Positions 24,533-31,737 of a DNA stretch of 48,574 nucleotides are shown piece after piece. The stretch is from Thermoflexales bacterium (GTDB lineage Bacteria; Chloroflexota; Anaerolineae; B4-G1; DUEL01): assembly GCA_014360895.1 (NCBI GenBank), contig JACIWQ010000010.1, positions 1-48,574 on the forward strand. Direction: 5' to 3'. The notes under the pieces are model-generated. The model saw nothing but the letters and a program-made list of their open reading frames with translations, was not told where the DNA came from and ran no database searches. Within the stretch, counting starts at the first letter, position 1. Each line of letters begins with the position of its first letter. The position numbers and the translations under genes are program-made.

Positions 24533-25336
24533 TCAGATGCCTGGAAGAGGCTGAAACGTCACCTCTTCCACCTCCATCCACTGGGCGCCGGGGACATCCA
24601 GAAGCCCCCAGCCCAGGCGGCCCCAGGGAGTAGCCACCATGTACTGGTTGTCCATCCACATGACGAACCCCAGCGGCCCCCGGGGGGATGGAGCGCCCTC
24701 CAGCACCGGCTCCCCGTCCACCTCAAAGCGGACCGCCCGCCCCCGCCATTCCAGCGTGTAGAGATGCCATTCGGTCATATCGGCGCGGATGAGGGCCTCT
24801 CGCACCCGCAGGGCCTGCTGGATCGGAGGCCAGAGCCGCCGATAGAGGGCGCGCAGGTTCATCAACGGGACCAGCAGTGGCGCCAGCGGCGCCCATACCA
24901 GCGCCTGCGGGGTCCCCGCATCTATGGTGGCAGCTTTCCATCCCCACCCTGGCACATCCAGGTCCAGTTTCATATCCGACGGGGGCGAGGCGTAGAAGAA
25001 CCAGACGGCCCGGGGAAGCGCGGGGACGCGGCCGCCCGTCATCAGGAAAGGGTCATTCCAGAAGCCGAAGCCCGCCGTCCCTCGCAGGACGCCCGCCGGA
25101 TGGGAGAAGCGGGCCCGAACCGTCATCCGCAGCGGCGGCCGCCAGGGGAAGCAACGCCGGGGCCGGCCCCGATAGTCATCTATCTGGGCATCGGAGTATC
25201 GGGGCGCGGCGGCGTCGGTCAGGCAGAAGCGCAGGACAGGCCCGACTCGCTCCACCGACCCGACTCCCACCGCATAGACCCACTCCGGCGGGAAGGAGTC
25301 CTCCGGGAAAGCCAAACTCCGCTTCTTTCCTCCCAT
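24533..25336 (-). CDS. Concanavalin-A-like lectin/glucanase-fold protein
   Basis: A 267-residue protein of unknown function without a signal peptide or membrane helix. The pattern RMTVRARFSHPAGVLRGTAGFGFWNDPFL near the middle and TEWHLYTLEWRGRAVRFEVDGEPVLEGAPSPRGPLGFVMWMDNQY near the end is the beta-sandwich signature of family 16 glycoside-hydrolase/LamG-like folds. There the WHxYxxxWxxxxxxFxVDG strand pair is conserved, but I do not see the catalytic ExDxE of GH16, so it may bind carbohydrate rather than cleave it. GAGGG before ATG 25336 supports the start. It is divergent from the LCP gene, whose promoter begins two bases beyond this start codon. Confidence 0.65.
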   Translation of the reverse strand: MGGKKRSLAFPEDSFPPEWVYAVGVGSVERVGPVLRFCLTDAAAPRYSDAQIDDYRGRPRRCFPWRPPLRMTVRARFSHPAGVLRGTAGFGFWNDPFLMTGGRVPALPRAVWFFYASPPSDMKLDLDVPGWGWKAATIDAGTPQALVWAPLAPLLVPLMNLRALYRRLWPPIQQALRVREALIRADMTEWHLYTLEWRGRAVRFEVDGEPVLEGAPSPRGPLGFVMWMDNQYMVATPWGRLGWGLLDVPGAQWMEVEEVTFQPLPGI

Positions 25337-25337
25337 C

Positions 25338-25365
25338 TTGCCCTCTATGCCAATCGTGCTATAAT
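25338..25365 (+). promoter_or_regulatory. Promoter of the LCP gene
   Basis: TTGCCC (25338-25343), 16 nt, then TATAAT (25360-25365) preceded by TGC, giving an extended -10 as well. Transcription would begin near 25372, so the following heptamer-like repeat lies in the leader. Confidence 0.8.
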
Positions 25366-25371
25366 CTTTGC

Positions 25372-25427
25372 ACGTGAAGAGTGGAACGTGAAACGTGATG
25401 CGTGAAACGTGAAACGTGATGCGTGAT
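25372..25427. repeat. ACGTGAA-type short tandem repeat
   Basis: About seven imperfect 7-8 bp units of ACGTGAA/ACGTGATG form the 5' leader of the LCP gene. The same motif family occurs inside the coding sequence of the radical SAM gene at 32815-32894. Confidence 0.8.
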
Positions 25428-25439
25428 CCGCGAGGCAAT

Positions 25440-26816
25440 ATGGCCCAACGAATTCCCAGACGAAGAGCCACAAGCAGCCGGAGCGTAACGTATTTCACCG
25501 TCGGCCTGGTGGTCCTGTTCCTGCTGGTCGCCGGTGGGATCGGCTACTTGTTCTTTCAACAGGTCCGGGCCTGGGTGGCCAATTCGGACATCCTGCCTAA
25601 CCCCAACCCGTCGTCCAGCAATCCCGTCATTGACTGGCAGCCCGGGGAGCCTATCCCAACCTGGGAAGGGAAGGAACGGGTCAACATTTTGGTGATGGGC
25701 ATTGACGCCCGACCCGGAGAGGAAGGGCCCTGGCGAACCGACTCTATGATCATTCTGACGGTGGACCCGTTGACCCTCTCCGCCGGGATGCTTTCCATCC
25801 CCCGCGACCTGTGGGTGCCCATCCCGGGCTACGGGGAAGGGCGCATCAATACGGCCAACTACCTGGGCGATGCCTACGATTACCCCGGCGGCGGCCCCGC
25901 TCTGGCCGCCCGCACCGTCCAGTATAACCTCGGCGTCCCCATCCACCACTACGTGCGGGTGGACTTCAGTGCCTTCGTGCATCTGGTGGACCTCATCGGG
26001 GGGATTGACGTCTACGTCCCGGAGGAGATCAACGACCCCTGGTATCCGGGCCCCAATTACGACTACGACCCCCTCTACATTCCGGCGGGATGGGTCCACA
26101 TGGACGGGGAACTGGCGCTGAAATATGCCCGTACCCGCCACAGCGGGCGGGGGGATTTTGACCGCGCGGCCCGGCAGCAACAGGTGCTGATGGCCGTACT
26201 GGATAAGGTCACCCGGCTGGACCTCCTGCCTCAACTGCTCCCCCAGGTCCCTCAGATGTGGGAAACGGTGCAGGATTCGGTCGTGATGGACCCGAACCTG
26301 ACCCTGGATAAAATCATCCGGCTGGCCAAACTGGCGACGCAGATTCCCAAAGAGAACATCCGCACTGCGGTGATAGACGAGACCTGTACGGAGATGTGGA
26401 CGACGCCGGACGGCCAGCAGGTTCTGGTGCCCATTCGGGACCGGATGCGGGAGGTGCGGGACTACGTGTTTATGATGCCCCAGGGGACGCCGAAGGTGGA
26501 GGACCCGGCGACCCGCATCGCGACGGAAGCTGCCGTCGTCCATGTGCAGAACGGTACCCTCACCCCGGGGCTGGCCCAGAAGACGGCCGAATATCTGCAG
26601 GCGCGAGGAATCCACATCGGGGGGTACGCCAACGCCGACCGCTCGGACTACGCGCAGTCCATGATTCTGGTCTACACTGGCAAGCGATTCACCGCCGAGA
26701 CTATCGCCGGATGGCTCAACCTGCCCCCGACCGCCATCGTGGAAGCTCCCGCGACGCAGGCCGGGGTGGATATTCTGGTCATTCTGGGGGCGGATTACCA
26801 GTTGCCGACGCCATGA
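25440..26816 (+). CDS. LytR-CpsA-Psr (LCP) family cell-wall ligase
   Basis: A 458-residue protein that would transfer polyprenyl-linked glycopolymers to peptidoglycan on the outer face of the membrane. A single N-terminal membrane anchor (about residues 17-40) follows a basic leader. The LCP domain (about 80-250) shows VNILVMGIDARPGEEGPWRTDSMIILTV, MLSIPRDLWVPIPGYGEGRINTAN, LIGGIDVYVP and ALKYARTRHSGRGDFDRAARQQQVL, including the conserved Arg and Asp residues that bind the pyrophosphate and metal. A LytR_C domain occupies the C-terminus (about 365-455). I chose ATG 25440 with GCGAGG upstream; GTG/ATG at 25416-25421 lie inside the repeat. The gene ends at a bidirectional terminator shared with clpC. 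Confidence 0.93.
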   Translation: MAQRIPRRRATSSRSVTYFTVGLVVLFLLVAGGIGYLFFQQVRAWVANSDILPNPNPSSSNPVIDWQPGEPIPTWEGKERVNILVMGIDARPGEEGPWRTDSMIILTVDPLTLSAGMLSIPRDLWVPIPGYGEGRINTANYLGDAYDYPGGGPALAARTVQYNLGVPIHHYVRVDFSAFVHLVDLIGGIDVYVPEEINDPWYPGPNYDYDPLYIPAGWVHMDGELALKYARTRHSGRGDFDRAARQQQVLMAVLDKVTRLDLLPQLLPQVPQMWETVQDSVVMDPNLTLDKIIRLAKLATQIPKENIRTAVIDETCTEMWTTPDGQQVLVPIRDRMREVRDYVFMMPQGTPKVEDPATRIATEAAVVHVQNGTLTPGLAQKTAEYLQARGIHIGGYANADRSDYAQSMILVYTGKRFTAETIAGWLNLPPTAIVEAPATQAGVDILVILGADYQLPTP

Positions 26817-26818
26817 AA

Positions 26819-26850
26819 AAAGTGCCAGGCACCGGACTGCCTGGCACTTT
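26819..26850. terminator. Bidirectional terminator between LCP gene and clpC
   Basis: A 13-bp perfect stem (AAAGTGCCAGGCA / TGCCTGGCACTTT) with a 6-nt loop. The minus strand continues with a run of six T, and the plus strand with TTTCTCT. It sits between two convergent genes. Confidence 0.9.
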
Positions 26851-26864
26851 CTCTCATCTCCCGC

Positions 26865-29300
26865 CTATGACCGCTGGCGGAAGATGCGGACCCCCTCTCC
26901 ATCCGCGTCCACGTAGATGGTATCGCCGGGGCCGAATTCGCCCGCCAGCAACGCCTCGGAGATGGCATCCTCTACCTGGGTCTGGATGACCCGGCGCAGG
27001 GGACGGGCGCCGTACTCCGGCGAGTACCCCTCCCGGGCCAGCCATTCCCGCGCCGCCGCCGAGACCTCCAGCCGCAAGTCCCGCTCCGCCAGCCGCCCCG
27101 CCACCTTCGCCAGTTCCAGGTCCACAATCCGGGCAATCTGCTCCGGCCCCAGCGGCCGGAAGACAATCACCGCGTCCACCCGGTTGAGGAACTCCGGCCG
27201 GAAGGTCCGCTTCAACTCCTCCCGCAACTTCTGGCTCATTTCCCGATACTCCTGCTCGGCCTCCTGGGCCCGGTCGGCCGGCCGGGCGAAGCCCAGACCG
27301 CCCCGCCGAATGGCCTCCGCGCCGATGTTGGAGGTCAGGATGATGATGGTATTGCGGAAGTCTACCCGCTGACCCTTCGCATCGGAGAGGTTCCCCTCTT
27401 CCATAATCTGCAGGAGGATGTTGAAAACCTCCGGGTGGGCCTTCTCCACCTCGTCAAAAACGACCACGGAGAACGGGCGGCGGCGAATGGCCTCGGTCAG
27501 TTGACCGGCGTCCTCATAGCCCACGTACCCCGGCGGCGCACCCACCAATCGGGCTACAGTGTGCCGCTCCATGAATTCGGACATGTCCAGCCGGATCAGC
27601 GCGTCCTCGGTGCCGAAGAGGAAGGCCGCCAGCGCTTTGGTCAGTTCCGTCTTGCCCACGCCGGTGGGGCCCAGGAAGAAGAAGGAGCCAATGGGCCGCC
27701 GGGGGTCCTTCAGCCCGGCGTAGGCCCGCCGCAGGGCCCGGGCCAACGTCTGGATGGCCTCGTCCTGCCCGACGACGCGCTGGCTCAGTTCCGCCTCCAT
27801 CTGCAGCAGCCGCTGGCTCTGTTCGGCCGCCAGTTGGGCCAGCGGGACACCCGTCCACATAGAGACGACCTCCGCCACATCCTCCACTCCCACGGTAGCC
27901 CACTGACCGTTACCTTTTCCGCTCTGCAGGGCTTCTATCTCTTGCTCCAGGTTCTGGATGTGGAGACGGATGCGCCGGGCCTCCTCAAAGCGCTGCGCCC
28001 GGACAGCTGCCTCCATCTGCTCCTCCAGTTCCCGCAGACGGGCGCTGGATTCCCGGAGTCGGATGGCTTCCGGGGATTTGTAAATTCGCACCCGCGAGGC
28101 GGCCTCGTCTATGACGTCTATAGCTTTATCCGGCAGGTAGCGGTCGGAGATGTAACGGGCAGAGAGACGGGCGGCGGCGACCAGAGCCTCGTCGGTGAAG
28201 CGGACGTGGTGGTGGTCCTCGTAGAGGTGGGCCAGCCCCCGCAGAATCTCCACCGTCTCCTCCACGGTGGGTTCGCGGACAATGATGGGCTGGAAGCGCC
28301 GCTCCAGCGCGGCGTCGGATTCAATGTAGCGGCGATACTCATCCATTGTGGTGGCGCCGATACACTGGAGTTCGCCCCGGGCCAGGGCAGGCTTGAGAAT
28401 GTTCGCCGCGTCCAGGGCCGACCCGCCCGCGCCGGCGCCGACCAGTACGTGCATTTCGTCAATAAAGAGAATCGTGCCGCTCTTCTTCAGTTCCTCAATG
28501 ACCCGTTTCAGCCGTTCCTCAAACTGGCCCCGGTAGATGGTACCGGCGACCAGCGAGCCAACGTCCAGTTGGAAAACCCGTTTATCCAGCAGGATGGCAG
28601 GGACATCCCCGGCGACGATGCGCTGAGCCAGGCCCTCCACGATGGCGGTTTTGCCCACGCCGGGCTCGCCGATGAGCGCGGGGTTGTTCTTGGTCCGACG
28701 GGCCAGGATCTGAATGACCCGCTCTATCTCCGCCTCGCGCCCGATGACCGGGTCCAGTTTCCCCTCTTCGGCCAGGGCGGTCAAATCCACGCCCAGGCGG
28801 CCCATGAGAGGGCTGGGGGCAGGACGCTGGCGGGTGCGGGGGCGGCTCACCGGAACGAGCCGTTGCTCCAGAGAGCGGACAGCTTCCTCTCGCAGTCGGT
28901 CGGTATTGACGCCCAGTCGCCGGAGGACACTGACCGCCAGCGCGTCCCCTTCGCGCGTGAGGGCGATGAGAAGGTGTTCGGTATCTACTTTTGGGTCTCC
29001 CCGACGGCGGGCCTCCTCCACGGCCCGCTGGATGACCCGTTTGGTGTCTTCGGTCAGTTGGGGGGGCTGGAGGGAGGAGCGTCGCTCTTCGGGGTTGAGG
29101 CGGAGGATGACCTGGCGGACGCGGTTTTCCTGCAGGCCCATCTGGCGCAGGACTTTCGCCGCGCCGCTCTCCTCCTGGATCAGCCCCAGCAGCAGGTGCT
29201 CGGTGCCCACGTAGAGATGGCGCATGCCCCGGGCGGCCTGTTCGGCCAGACGGAGCACCCGTTCCGCTTCAGGCGTAAACATCTTCCAGTGGTCTTCCAT
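26865..29300 (-). CDS. clpC: ATP-dependent Clp protease ATP-binding subunit ClpC
   Basis: An 811-residue Hsp100 unfoldase that feeds substrates to ClpP. A double Clp_N repeat (about 1-145) is followed by AAA1 with Walker A GEPGVGKTA and Walker B ILFIDEMH. The short middle domain contains a UVR-like segment (RAQRFEEARRIRLHIQNLEQEIEAL), diagnostic of ClpC rather than ClpB, and AAA2 has GPTGVGKTELTKALA and VVFDEVEKAHPEVFN. A C-terminal D2-small domain ends the protein. The start is ATG 29300 with GAGGG nearby; TTG 29309 is an alternative. Its start lies 32 nt inside the S1-domain gene, implying translational coupling. No mcsA/mcsB/ctsR genes accompany it. The gene ends at a strong shared terminator. 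Confidence 0.95.
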   Translation of the reverse strand: MEDHWKMFTPEAERVLRLAEQAARGMRHLYVGTEHLLLGLIQEESGAAKVLRQMGLQENRVRQVILRLNPEERRSSLQPPQLTEDTKRVIQRAVEEARRRGDPKVDTEHLLIALTREGDALAVSVLRRLGVNTDRLREEAVRSLEQRLVPVSRPRTRQRPAPSPLMGRLGVDLTALAEEGKLDPVIGREAEIERVIQILARRTKNNPALIGEPGVGKTAIVEGLAQRIVAGDVPAILLDKRVFQLDVGSLVAGTIYRGQFEERLKRVIEELKKSGTILFIDEMHVLVGAGAGGSALDAANILKPALARGELQCIGATTMDEYRRYIESDAALERRFQPIIVREPTVEETVEILRGLAHLYEDHHHVRFTDEALVAAARLSARYISDRYLPDKAIDVIDEAASRVRIYKSPEAIRLRESSARLRELEEQMEAAVRAQRFEEARRIRLHIQNLEQEIEALQSGKGNGQWATVGVEDVAEVVSMWTGVPLAQLAAEQSQRLLQMEAELSQRVVGQDEAIQTLARALRRAYAGLKDPRRPIGSFFFLGPTGVGKTELTKALAAFLFGTEDALIRLDMSEFMERHTVARLVGAPPGYVGYEDAGQLTEAIRRRPFSVVVFDEVEKAHPEVFNILLQIMEEGNLSDAKGQRVDFRNTIIILTSNIGAEAIRRGGLGFARPADRAQEAEQEYREMSQKLREELKRTFRPEFLNRVDAVIVFRPLGPEQIARIVDLELAKVAGRLAERDLRLEVSAAAREWLAREGYSPEYGARPLRRVIQTQVEDAISEALLAGEFGPGDTIYVDADGEGVRIFRQRS

Positions 29301-30474
29301 CGCCCTCAACTCCCGTCTGCGGCGTCCCCATATCTGTCGGTGCTTCCCAGTGGTCTACCTGCCGCAGACTCAGCCCCAGGCGGTGGCGCTCCGGTTCCAT
29401 TCGGATGACCCGAACAGTGAGCACCTGATTGGGACGGACCAACTCACGGACGGCCTCGCCGTCCGGCCCATCCAGTTCGGAGGCGTGGATCAACCCCTCT
29501 ATCTCCTCATCCCCCACGATGCAGGCGAAGGCTCCCCAGCGGGTCAGGCGGGTGATCCGGCATTCCACCAGTTGCCCCACCTGATAGCGCTGACCTGCCG
29601 ATGTCCAGGGGTCTGGCTGAAGCCGCTTGATGCTGAGGGAGATGCGCTGACGCTCCCGGTCCACCGAGAGCACGACCACCTCCACTTCCTGCCCAATCTG
29701 GAGCAGTTCCCCCGGATGTTCTATCCGCCCCCAGGAGATTTCGGAGAGATGGACCAGGCCGTCCACTCCCCCAATGTCCACGAAGGCGCCGAAGGGGGTC
29801 AGGTTGCTCACGCGCCCGTGGCGAACTTCGCCTTCCCGCAGGGAGTTGAGAATATCGGCCCGGGATCGCGCCTGGCGTTGTTCCTCCGCCGCCCTTTCGG
29901 AGAGGATGAGCCGGTTGCGCTCCCGGTCGGCCTCAATGACGGCCAGTTTCAGCGAAGTGCCGACCAATCGGGAGAGGAACTGCCAGCAATCGGGATCGGA
30001 GACCCGGGGGGCGCCCCGGGAGGGGGAGAGGTGGGAAGCGGGGACGAACCCCCGCAGTCGCCCCAGATAGACGATCAGGCCTCCCCGATTCGCCGCTGCA
30101 ACGGTTAGTTCTACCAGTTCGCCCTTTTCCTGGAGGGAGCAGGCGTAGGCCCAATCCTGTTCCGCCTGCGCCCGGGTGAAGGAGAGCACCGGAACGCCAC
30201 CGGGCCCTTCGGGGTCCACGACGTAGACCATCACCCGGTCTCCAGGTTTCAGTCGGGCGAGGATTTTGGGGTCTATCCGTTCCAGTTCCGGGCCGCTGAT
30301 GACGCCTTCACACTTGGTGCCCACATCTACCAGGATCAGGTCGCGGCGAACGCGTACGATTCGTCCCTGCACAACGTCCCCGCGCTGGAGGTGGGCACAT
30401 GGAGTGAATTCGTTCAGCAGCCGGGCGAAGTCCTCCTGGGCTGGGCTGGGAGAAGAATGTGGCTCTTCGTTCAT
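29269..30474 (-). CDS. S1 RNA-binding domain protein (ribosomal protein S1-like)
   Basis: A 401-residue protein with four S1 OB-fold repeats at about residues 30-100, 112-185, 205-275 and 292-365. The third (VRHGRVSNLTPFGAFVDIGGVDGLVHLSEISWGRIEHPGELLQIGQEVEVVVLSVDRERQRISLSIK) is closest to consensus. This is the size of the short S1 proteins of Gram-positive and Chloroflexota-type bacteria; it probably helps mRNA bind the 30S ribosome, though a separate RNA-binding role cannot be excluded. Its 3' end overlaps clpC by 32 nt. A TTGCCC/TATAAT promoter precedes it, giving a short leader. Confidence 0.85.
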   Translation of the reverse strand: MNEEPHSSPSPAQEDFARLLNEFTPCAHLQRGDVVQGRIVRVRRDLILVDVGTKCEGVISGPELERIDPKILARLKPGDRVMVYVVDPEGPGGVPVLSFTRAQAEQDWAYACSLQEKGELVELTVAAANRGGLIVYLGRLRGFVPASHLSPSRGAPRVSDPDCWQFLSRLVGTSLKLAVIEADRERNRLILSERAAEEQRQARSRADILNSLREGEVRHGRVSNLTPFGAFVDIGGVDGLVHLSEISWGRIEHPGELLQIGQEVEVVVLSVDRERQRISLSIKRLQPDPWTSAGQRYQVGQLVECRITRLTRWGAFACIVGDEEIEGLIHASELDGPDGEAVRELVRPNQVLTVRVIRMEPERHRLGLSLRQVDHWEAPTDMGTPQTGVEGDGRPLEDVYA

Positions 30475-30494
30475 TCGGGCCTCCGGCTACGTAT

Positions 30495-30522
30495 ATTATA
30501 GCCGGTTCTGTGCAGGGGGCAA
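30495..30522 (-). promoter_or_regulatory. Promoter of the S1-clpC unit
   Basis: On the minus strand, TTGCCC (30522-30517), 16 nt, then TATAAT (30500-30495), 20 nt before the S1 start codon. Confidence 0.75.
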
Positions 30523-30541
30523 GTCGCGGGGCGCAAGGGCA

Positions 30542-30593
30542 CAAGTTGCAGGTCGCAGGTCGCAAGTCGCAGGTCGCAGGTCGCAGGTCGCAG
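30542..30593. repeat. Heptamer tandem repeat (CAGGTCG)
   Basis: Seven consecutive 7-bp units: one CAAGTTG, then CAGGTCG with one CAAGTCG variant, ending in a partial CAG. It lies just upstream of the S1 promoter. The gene-free stretch 30475-30762 otherwise holds only this, the S1 promoter and the hairpin at 30700-30739. Confidence 0.95.
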
Positions 30594-30699
30594 CGGGCAG
30601 GGGCAGAGAAGGGGAGGAGCAGAGGAGTAAGCATGGGCTGGAGGTTTTGGGGAGGAGAACGGGAAAATGCCGACTCTCGCCCCTTTCGTTCATCCGATA

Positions 30700-30739
30700 A
30701 AGAGCGGCTTCGCGGTGCTGGGCCCACGAAGCCGCTCTT
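30700..30739 (-). terminator. Hairpin after the coiled-coil membrane protein gene
   Basis: A 13-bp perfect stem (AAGAGCGGCTTCG / CGAAGCCGCTCTT) with a 14-nt loop, followed on the minus strand by TTATC. It lies 23 nt beyond the stop of the gene ending at 30763 and probably terminates that operon. Confidence 0.65.
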
Positions 30740-30762
30740 CGTGGGGGGCGGGGCCAGCAGGG

Positions 30763-31308
30763 CTATGCCTCTCGGAAGGCGGATTCTTTGCGGTGACCGT
30801 TGCCCCCTTCGGTCAATGCCATTTCCTGCTCCAATAGTTCCAAGCGGCGGGTCAGGCGCTCGTTCTCCCGGGCCAGGCGGCGTGCATGTTCTCGCATGGC
30901 CTGGACTTCCGCAGAGGATTGAATCCAGATGCGGCGGGCATAGACGATGATGCGGAAAGCCAGCGCAATTGCCAGGATAAGCAGTGCGAGGCCAACAGTG
31001 ATCACGATCGTTGTGCCAGCCACGCGCAGGAGAAAAAGTTCTATCGCCCATCGGGCCTGACGGTAGGCCCGCTCGTCGGCCTGCTGTTGCTCCAGGGCCT
31101 GAAGGCGCAGTTCCTGTTCCCGCTGATAGGCCTGGAGGTCTATGGTTGCCCGCTGGGTCTGGATGGCGGCCTCCTGCTGGATCCGCTCCGCTTCAGCCTG
31201 ATTGCGGTAGGGGTTCATCAGATCGGTATTGGAGAGAGCTAGCCCTGCCACCAGGCCGATAACAACCAGCATGATGACCAGGAAGACCAGTGCACCGTTG
31301 GCTGTCAT
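30763..31308 (-). CDS. Two-helix membrane protein with two coiled coils
   Basis: A 181-residue protein of unknown function. TM1 is at about residues 6-26, then comes a Gln/Arg/Glu-rich coiled coil (35-85), TM2 (about 91-120) and a second charged coiled coil (128-168) ending in a polar tail. The two helices place both coiled coils on opposite sides or in a hairpin; the topology is not certain. TAGGAGGG precedes ATG 31308. It is the second gene of a two-gene operon with the small membrane protein at 31318-31515 (9 nt gap). No family is recognised. Confidence 0.7.
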   Translation of the reverse strand: MTANGALVFLVIMLVVIGLVAGLALSNTDLMNPYRNQAEAERIQQEAAIQTQRATIDLQAYQREQELRLQALEQQQADERAYRQARWAIELFLLRVAGTTIVITVGLALLILAIALAFRIIVYARRIWIQSSAEVQAMREHARRLARENERLTRRLELLEQEMALTEGGNGHRKESAFREA

Positions 31309-31317
31309 GGTACCCTC

Positions 31318-31515
31318 CTATGGGCCTCTAACGAGGATGACCAGGACACCGAGAGCCGTCGGCACACCGAAGAGGCCCAGGGTCAGTGTGCCCAGGTTGA
31401 GGAGTCGGCTGAACCTGTAGTTGCGATAAATCAGCCAGAACTGGGTCCCCAATACGGCTATCTCCCCAATGACAAAGGCCAGAATCAGGACAATGGCAAA
31501 CCATACCGGCATCAT
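31318..31515 (-). CDS. Small two-helix membrane protein
   Basis: A 65-residue, strongly hydrophobic protein with two membrane helices (about residues 4-30 and 40-63) joined by a short basic loop (YRNYRFSRLL). No family is recognised. GGAGGTG lies 5 nt before ATG 31515 (a second ATG follows directly). A -10-like TATGAT is at 31551-31546, with no matching -35. The 11-bp-phased repeats at 31629-31644 lie about 110 nt upstream, consistent with an activated promoter. Confidence 0.7.
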   Translation of the reverse strand: MMPVWFAIVLILAFVIGEIAVLGTQFWLIYRNYRFSRLLNLGTLTLGLFGVPTALGVLVILVRGP

Positions 31516-31628
31516 CTCGCACCTCCCGCGCAGGTTTCTGTTCTTATCATACCATATGAAGGCCCCGGCTGTACTATCAAATGGGTAGCAGTCAGTTTAT
31601 CGGGTGTTATCTTCCAACCAACAGGTTG

Positions 31629-31644
31629 CTCACAGATTTCTCAC
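31629..31644 (-). promoter_or_regulatory. 11-bp-phased GTGAG direct repeats (two units)
   Basis: On the minus strand GTGAGAAATCT is followed by GTGAGCAA: two GTGAG boxes exactly 11 bp apart (CTCAC at 31629 and 31640 on the plus strand). It closely resembles GTGAGATAACTGTGAGCGA at 39338-39320. Spacing of one helical turn on the same face is typical for OmpR/SARP-type winged-helix proteins. Confidence 0.5.
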
Positions 31645-31678
31645 AATGTGTGCGGCAGTCCAATAGCGGGTACAACAA

Positions 31679-31710
31679 AAAGTGCCGGGCTTTCGGATGC
31701 CCGGCACTTT
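31679..31710 (-). terminator. Terminator of the radical SAM/NTPase cluster
   Basis: A 12-bp perfect stem (AAAGTGCCGGGC / GCCCGGCACTTT) with an 8-nt loop. The minus strand continues into a five-T run and GTTG. It lies 28 nt after the stop of the radical SAM gene. The stem core is nearly that of the 26819-26850 terminator. Confidence 0.88.
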
Positions 31711-31737
31711 GCTGAACCGAAATGGTTGCCTGGGTTT

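Noticed and set aside
27435-29408. A 657-codon plus-strand frame opposite clpC
   Set aside because: Antisense shadow of a highly conserved gene; its composition mirrors reverse-complemented ClpC codons.
30542-30593. CRISPR-like or phase-variable tract
   Set aside because: A 7-bp unit is far too short for CRISPR, and the tract is outside any coding sequence, so phase variation of a protein is not supported.
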